Made by a program: the position numbers and the translations under genes
Assembly: GCA_030594025.1 (NCBI GenBank)
Contig: JAUVFY010000034.1
Location: forward strand, 1-10,651
Reading direction: 5' to 3'
DNA length: 10,651 nucleotides
Source of the DNA: Deltaproteobacteria bacterium
GTDB taxonomy: Bacteria > Desulfobacterota > GWC2-55-46 > JAUVFY01
Notes under the pieces: generated by a model
The model's database searches: none
Told to the model about the DNA's origin: nothing
The model's input: the letters and a program-made list of their open reading frames with translations, nothing else
Part shown: positions 7,466 through 10,651 of the stretch, in pieces
How positions within the stretch are numbered: the first letter of the stretch is position 1
How the letters are laid out: the number at the start of each line of letters is the position of its first letter

Positions 7466-8538
7466 CACCTTAGCTTGAGCGTGCTTATCGCCACGAGCGA
7501 AAGTATTATCGCTATTATCCAGAACCTCACGATTATCCTGGGCTCCGGCCACCCCTTGAGTTCGAAGTGGTGGTGTATGGGGGCCATCGCGAATACCCTC
7601 TTGCCCCTGAACTTGAACGACGTCACCTGGAATATGACCGAGAGGGCCTCGACCACGAAGATCCCGCCCACGATGACGAGAAGTATCTCGTTTTTTGTTA
7701 TGACGGCCAGGGTCCCCAGCCCTCCCCCGAGCGCAAGGGCCCCGATGTCTCCCATGAATACCTGCGCCGGGTAGGTGTTGAACCATAGGAAACCCAGGCT
7801 CGCCCCGACCATGGCGCCCGCAAATATCGCGAGCTCGCCCGCGCCCGGTACGAACATTATCTGCAGGTAGTCGGCAATCTTTACGTGCCCGGCGAGGTAG
7901 GCCAGGAGGGTGAACGTCGCAGCGGCCACTGTCATGGGCCCTATGGCCAGCCCGTCGAGGCCGTCCGTGAGGTTCACCGCATTGGACGCCCCGGCTATAA
8001 CGAGCGCCGCAAAGGGTATGTACATGATGCCCATGTCTATCTTCACGCCCTTGAAAAAGGGCACCGTTACAACGGTATCGAAATCACTCACGTACAGGAC
8101 CACGGCCGCAACGAGAGCGATCAATATCTGGTAGATGAACTTCGGGGCCACGCCGAGCCCGTCGGGGTGCTTAAGCATTACCTTACGGTAGTCGTCTATA
8201 AAACCTATGCCGCCCATGCCGAGGGTTACGAAGACGAGGAGCCAAACGTACTGGTTGCCGAAGTTACCCCACAGAAAGACCGCCACCAGCACGCATACGA
8301 GTATCATCGTCCCTCCCATCGTCGGCGTGCCCTCTTTGGTTATGTGGTTCGGCGGGCCGTCCTTCCTTATTACCTCCTCGACCTGCATGACCTTGAGCTT
8401 CTTTATAAGGTAGGGCCCTATTACAAAGCTCAAAACGAGCGCCGTGAGGGCCGCATAGATGGTCCTGAAGGTAATGTACTGGAATACGTTGAATATCGTG
8501 TGGTACTCGGCCAACGGGAATAAAAAGTGATAAAGCAT
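7465..8538 (-). CDS. mraY: Phospho-N-acetylmuramoyl-pentapeptide transferase (MraY)
   Basis: MraY is the polytopic inner-membrane enzyme that transfers phospho-MurNAc-pentapeptide from UDP to undecaprenyl phosphate, making lipid I. The 357 residues are close to the E. coli length, with about ten hydrophobic segments. Conserved blocks are TPTMGG (71-76), GFIDDYRK (112-119) with the Asp115/Asp116 pair, NAVNLTDGLDGLA (186-198), FNTYPAQVFMGDIGAL (253-268) with Asp264, and the signature MAPIHHHFELKGW (318-330) with the His triad 322-324. The IHHHFE block separates MraY from the related WecA. It starts at the ATG at 8538, 29 nt after murF, with AGAGGA 12 nt upstream. Its TGA overlaps the first base of murD. 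Confidence 0.98.
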   Translation of the reverse strand: MLYHFLFPLAEYHTIFNVFQYITFRTIYAALTALVLSFVIGPYLIKKLKVMQVEEVIRKDGPPNHITKEGTPTMGGTMILVCVLVAVFLWGNFGNQYVWLLVFVTLGMGGIGFIDDYRKVMLKHPDGLGVAPKFIYQILIALVAAVVLYVSDFDTVVTVPFFKGVKIDMGIMYIPFAALVIAGASNAVNLTDGLDGLAIGPMTVAAATFTLLAYLAGHVKIADYLQIMFVPGAGELAIFAGAMVGASLGFLWFNTYPAQVFMGDIGALALGGGLGTLAVITKNEILLVIVGGIFVVEALSVIFQVTSFKFRGKRVFAMAPIHHHFELKGWPEPRIIVRFWIIAIILSLVAISTLKLR

Positions 8539-8567
8539 GTCTTACGCGATTCCTCTTTTTTATTTAT
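8539..8567 (-). other. A-rich murF-mraY spacer
   Basis: After the murF TAA the minus strand continues ATAAATAAAAAAGAGGAATC and then the mraY start region. It is strikingly A/T-rich against the GC-rich genes on both sides, contains additional TAA triplets, and carries the mraY Shine-Dalgarno-like AGAGGA at 8551-8556. No hairpin is visible. Confidence 0.6.
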
Positions 8568-9965
8568 TTAATTAAAACCTTTGAGACCCTCGACTATATC
8601 CTCCATGCCCACACCCCGTGAGCCCTTTACGAGTACGACGTCGCCTTCAGTTAAAACCTCCTTTAAAGCGGCGAGGGCCCGGGCCTTGTCCCTGAAGCAA
8701 AGGATTTTATCTTGCCTCATTCCGGCTTCAATTGCCCCCTGTTTTACCGCATCGGCCCTGTCGCCCAGGGTAACCAGGACCTCCACGCCGTACCCACGGG
8801 CAAGCCGGCCCACCTCGCGGTGCGCATCTTCAGAGACGCCGCCGAGCTCGAGCATGTCCCCCAGGACCGCTACCGCCCTCGCGGCCCCTTTAGGCCGCGT
8901 AAGCTTTTGAAGTGTCTCGAGGGCCGCGGCCATGCTCTCGGGGTTCGCATTGTAAGTGTCGTCGAGGACCGTCACTGCCCCGACATGTATCGACTCCATC
9001 CTTCCGCGGGGCGGACGGTAGGAGTTCAACCCTTCCAATATCTCTTCTTTCGAAACACCAAGGGGGAGTGCGGCGGCTATCGCCGCCGCACCGTTGTGAG
9101 CGTTACAGACAAGCGGGGAATGGTAACCTACTGTTATACGCTCACTACGCAAATCGTATTCGACGTTTAAGACGTCGGGGCCCGAGCCGAAGCCCTTCCC
9201 AACGATTCTTACGTCCGCGCCTTCGGGGCTTCCGAAGGTTATCTTCTCTGCCCGGGCCTCTATCGCCTCGGAAATCTTTACAACAAGCGGATCGTCGAGG
9301 TTCACCGCCATTACCGAATCGGGCCCGAGGGATGTAAAAAGCTCCTTTTTCGCCTCCATGACACCCTCGAGAGTGCCAAGGGTCTCGAGGTGACCTCTGC
9401 CGATATTCGTAATCACCGCAATGTCGGGCTTCGATATCTCGGCGAGCCTCGTCATCTCCCCGGGCTCGCTTATCCCGAGCTCCAAAACGGCCGCATCGTG
9501 GACATCGTTGAGGCCGAAGAGTGTGAGCGGCAGCCCGATCGTGTTGTTCCTGTTCCCCTCGGTCTTTAAAACCTTTCTCTTAATGCCCAGGATAGAAACG
9601 GCCATCTCCTTTGTCGTGGTCTTTCCGGAGCTACCCCCGATGGCAACGAGGGGTACCCGGTTTGAAATCCTTACATGGATGGCCAGGTCCCCGAGCGCCT
9701 TCAAAGTATCCTCGACACGGATAACGTTAAATGACCGTGGAAGCCCGTCGGTCTTCCTTCCCACCACGGCCCCCCAGGCCCCCCTGGACGCGGCCACGCC
9801 CGTAAACGCGTGCCCGTCGAAGTTCTTTCCCCTGAGGGCAAAGAATATCTCGCCGGCTTCGATGGTCCTCGTATCCGTGGATACACCCCTTACCGGCCCT
9901 CCCCCGGGCCCCTGTAAAAGCCTCCCGCCGGTGGCCTCTAAGACATTTTTAAGCTCAAGCTTCAT
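8568..9965 (-). CDS. murF: UDP-N-acetylmuramoyl-tripeptide--D-alanyl-D-alanine ligase (MurF)
   Basis: MurF is the last cytoplasmic Mur ligase; it adds the D-Ala-D-Ala made by Ddl to the UDP-MurNAc-tripeptide. The 465 residues match the family. The N-terminal substrate domain has STDTRTIEAGEIFFALRG (29-46), including the S-x-D-[ST]-R motif. The ATPase domain has GSSGKTTTKE (111-120), NRNNTIGLP (138-146), ELGISEPGEM (162-171) and NIGRGHLE (187-194). The C-terminal domain has GRMES (321-325), DDTYNANPES (335-344), GDMLELG (369-375) and VKGSRGVGME (446-455). DDTYNANP and NNTIG are MurF-type signatures. It starts at the ATG at 9965, 39 nt after murE, in an A-rich leader with no proper Shine-Dalgarno sequence, so initiation may rely on the A-rich leader or on read-in from murE. 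Confidence 0.98.
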   Translation of the reverse strand: MKLELKNVLEATGGRLLQGPGGGPVRGVSTDTRTIEAGEIFFALRGKNFDGHAFTGVAASRGAWGAVVGRKTDGLPRSFNVIRVEDTLKALGDLAIHVRISNRVPLVAIGGSSGKTTTKEMAVSILGIKRKVLKTEGNRNNTIGLPLTLFGLNDVHDAAVLELGISEPGEMTRLAEISKPDIAVITNIGRGHLETLGTLEGVMEAKKELFTSLGPDSVMAVNLDDPLVVKISEAIEARAEKITFGSPEGADVRIVGKGFGSGPDVLNVEYDLRSERITVGYHSPLVCNAHNGAAAIAAALPLGVSKEEILEGLNSYRPPRGRMESIHVGAVTVLDDTYNANPESMAAALETLQKLTRPKGAARAVAVLGDMLELGGVSEDAHREVGRLARGYGVEVLVTLGDRADAVKQGAIEAGMRQDKILCFRDKARALAALKEVLTEGDVVLVKGSRGVGMEDIVEGLKGFN

Positions 9966-9984
9966 CCGTTAATTCTTTCAATTC

Positions 9985-10007
9985 TTTTATTTTTTTTATT
10001 TTTTTTA
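9985..10007 (-). repeat. Two 9-nt TAAAAAAAA units in the murE-murF spacer
   Basis: On the minus strand the murE stop codon TAA is the beginning of two perfect TAAAAAAAA units, followed by TAAAA. The plus strand shows T8 runs at 9990-9997 and 9999-10006 separated by single A bases. The element lies upstream of the murF start (9965). It is not a rho-independent terminator for this operon, because the transcript carries A, not U, runs. Possible roles are an A-rich ribosomal protein S1 site, a bent A-tract or a slippage-prone tract. Confidence 0.8.
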
Positions 10008-10651
10008 CTTAAGCCCGGCCCCCTGCCCTCCGGCCTCGGCATGGGCTATTACTTCCTTTAAGACTTCCCTGTCGTCAAAGCGAAGACGTTTGCCTTTTAC
10101 TATCTGGTAGTCCTCGTGGCCCTTGCCCGCTATGAGGAGTGTGTCTCCCGGGCGGGCAAGCGAGACAGCCCTGGTTATGGCATCGGCCCTTTCAGGTATC
10201 ACGGTGTAGCCTTTTTCTTCGATTGCCATTTCCGGGTCGTACCTTTTGACCCCCTTAACCCCCTTAACCCCTTTGATGCCCGCCTCTATCTCCTTTATGA
10301 TTTCGAGCGGGTCCTCGTCCCTCGGGTTGTCCGAGGTTACTATGGTTACGTCAGAGAGCCGCACTGAGACCTCTCCCATGAGGGGCCTTTTTTTCCTGTC
10401 CCTGTCGCCCCCGCACCCGAAGACCGTAATAATCCTCCCCTCCCTTACGGACCTCAACGCACTGAGCACCCTTTCGAGTGCGTCCGGCGTGTGCGCGTAG
10501 TCCACATAGGCCTTGAACCGGCCGGGCACTGGCCGGGTGGCCGTTTCGGTGACCATCTCGAGCCTTCCGGGCACGCCCTTGAGCGCGTTAATGCCCCTTG
10601 ATATAAGGGGGGCCTCGATATTGGCTGCGAACCCGACCGCCACGGCCGCCA
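10005..10651 (-). CDS. murE: UDP-MurNAc-L-Ala-D-Glu--meso-diaminopimelate ligase (MurE), C-terminal part
   Basis: MurE adds the third stem-peptide residue. Only the C-terminal 215 or so codons are in the window; the N-terminal and ATPase P-loop parts lie beyond the right edge. Counting from the codon at 10641-10643, GVPGRLE (23-29), VDYAHTPDALERVL (47-60), VFGCGGDRDRKKRPLMG (74-90), TSDNPRDEDP (103-112) and AGKGHEDYQI (172-181) are the standard C-terminal blocks. The DNPR motif is the known signature for meso-diaminopimelate; lysine-adding enzymes differ there. GKGHED supplies further diaminopimelate contacts in E. coli. An unusual run of G-[IV]-K triplets at 122-133 sits between the DNPR block and the next helix, in a region that is variable in the family. 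The stop is TAA at 10005-10007. The GTG at 10643 is internal, not the start: the frame is open to the edge. Confidence 0.97.
   Translation of the reverse strand, partial: AAVAVGFAANIEAPLISRGINALKGVPGRLEMVTETATRPVPGRFKAYVDYAHTPDALERVLSALRSVREGRIITVFGCGGDRDRKKRPLMGEVSVRLSDVTIVTSDNPRDEDPLEIIKEIEAGIKGVKGVKGVKRYDPEMAIEEKGYTVIPERADAITRAVSLARPGDTLLIAGKGHEDYQIVKGKRLRFDDREVLKEVIAHAEAGGQGAGLK
10245..10280 (-). repeat. In-frame 9-nt tandem repeat inside murE
   Basis: Four consecutive 9-nt units on the minus strand encode Gly-Ile-Lys followed by three Gly-Val-Lys triplets. The two middle units are identical (GGGGTTAAG, 10254-10271), and the flanking units differ at two or more bases. The unit length is a multiple of three, so copy-number changes keep the frame. 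It falls in a surface-type linker between the DNPR motif and the next conserved segment of MurE. Confidence 0.85.

Noticed and set aside
6863..7774. 303-codon open frame on the plus strand, opposite murD and the end of mraY
   Set aside because: It lies entirely antisense to two well-supported genes, its translation shows no recognisable domain, and long shadow frames are expected from the codon bias of GC-rich genes.
7466..7786. In-frame 107-codon upstream extension of murD into mraY
   Set aside because: It would overlap mraY deeply; its translation has no similarity to MurD, while the conserved MurD domain begins after the ATG at 7465.
7885..8523. 212-codon plus-strand frame opposite mraY
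   Set aside because: It is fully antisense to a conserved membrane enzyme; the His/Tyr/Arg-rich translation is typical of a reverse-complement shadow.
9946..10006. Possible rho-independent terminator on the plus strand (AAGCTCAAGCTT followed by T-runs)
   Set aside because: The potential stem is about 5 bp with a 2-nt loop and is separated from the T-runs by some 25 nt; no plus-strand gene ends here.
1..10651. A hidden defence, mobile or otherwise new system in the window
   Set aside because: All bases are accounted for by ten conserved dcw genes and spacers of at most 71 nt; there are no phage, transposon, toxin or CRISPR-like sequences.

Overview
The window is one block of the dcw (division and cell wall) cluster, with every gene on the minus strand. 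In transcription order, from the right edge to the left, it holds murE (3' part only), murF, mraY, murD, ftsW, murG, murC, murB, ddl and ftsQ (5' part only). No RNA gene, mobile element, CRISPR array or gene from another pathway is visible. No gene-free stretch exceeds 71 nt.

Together these genes encode the path from UDP-MurNAc-dipeptide to lipid II and on to septal polymerisation. MurB makes UDP-MurNAc. MurC, MurD, MurE and MurF add L-Ala, D-Glu, the diamino acid and D-Ala-D-Ala, the last made by Ddl. MraY moves the product onto the lipid carrier, MurG adds GlcNAc, FtsW polymerises lipid II at the septum, and FtsQ is a divisome scaffold. The DNPR motif of MurE indicates meso-diaminopimelate at position 3. 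The Tyr in the AKY motif of Ddl indicates ordinary D-Ala-D-Ala rather than D-Ala-D-Lac.

The layout is tightly packed and looks like one transcript. Spacers in order are murE-39 nt-murF-29 nt-mraY, a 1-nt overlap (TGATG) into murD, 71 nt to ftsW, 0 nt to murG (TAG directly followed by ATG), 3 nt to murC, 43 nt to murB, 9 nt to ddl and 5 nt to ftsQ. I see no convincing terminator. The 71-nt murD-ftsW gap is the only spacer roomy enough for an internal promoter, and the motif there is weak.

The organism is a diderm-type bacterium with meso-DAP peptidoglycan and fairly high GC. The order murG-murC-murB-ddl-ftsQ is common in Desulfobacterota (former Deltaproteobacteria), Nitrospirota and some other Gram-negative groups, and differs from E. 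coli, where murB lies elsewhere. Frequent AGG/AGA arginine and ATA isoleucine codons despite the GC content fit those groups but do not settle the lineage.

This is ordinary core genome. The points worth a second look are small: a GGGGTTAAG-type tandem repeat inside murE, A-tract spacers on both sides of murF, a Met in the MurC P-loop, and several ambiguous start codons. I found no previously undescribed system.
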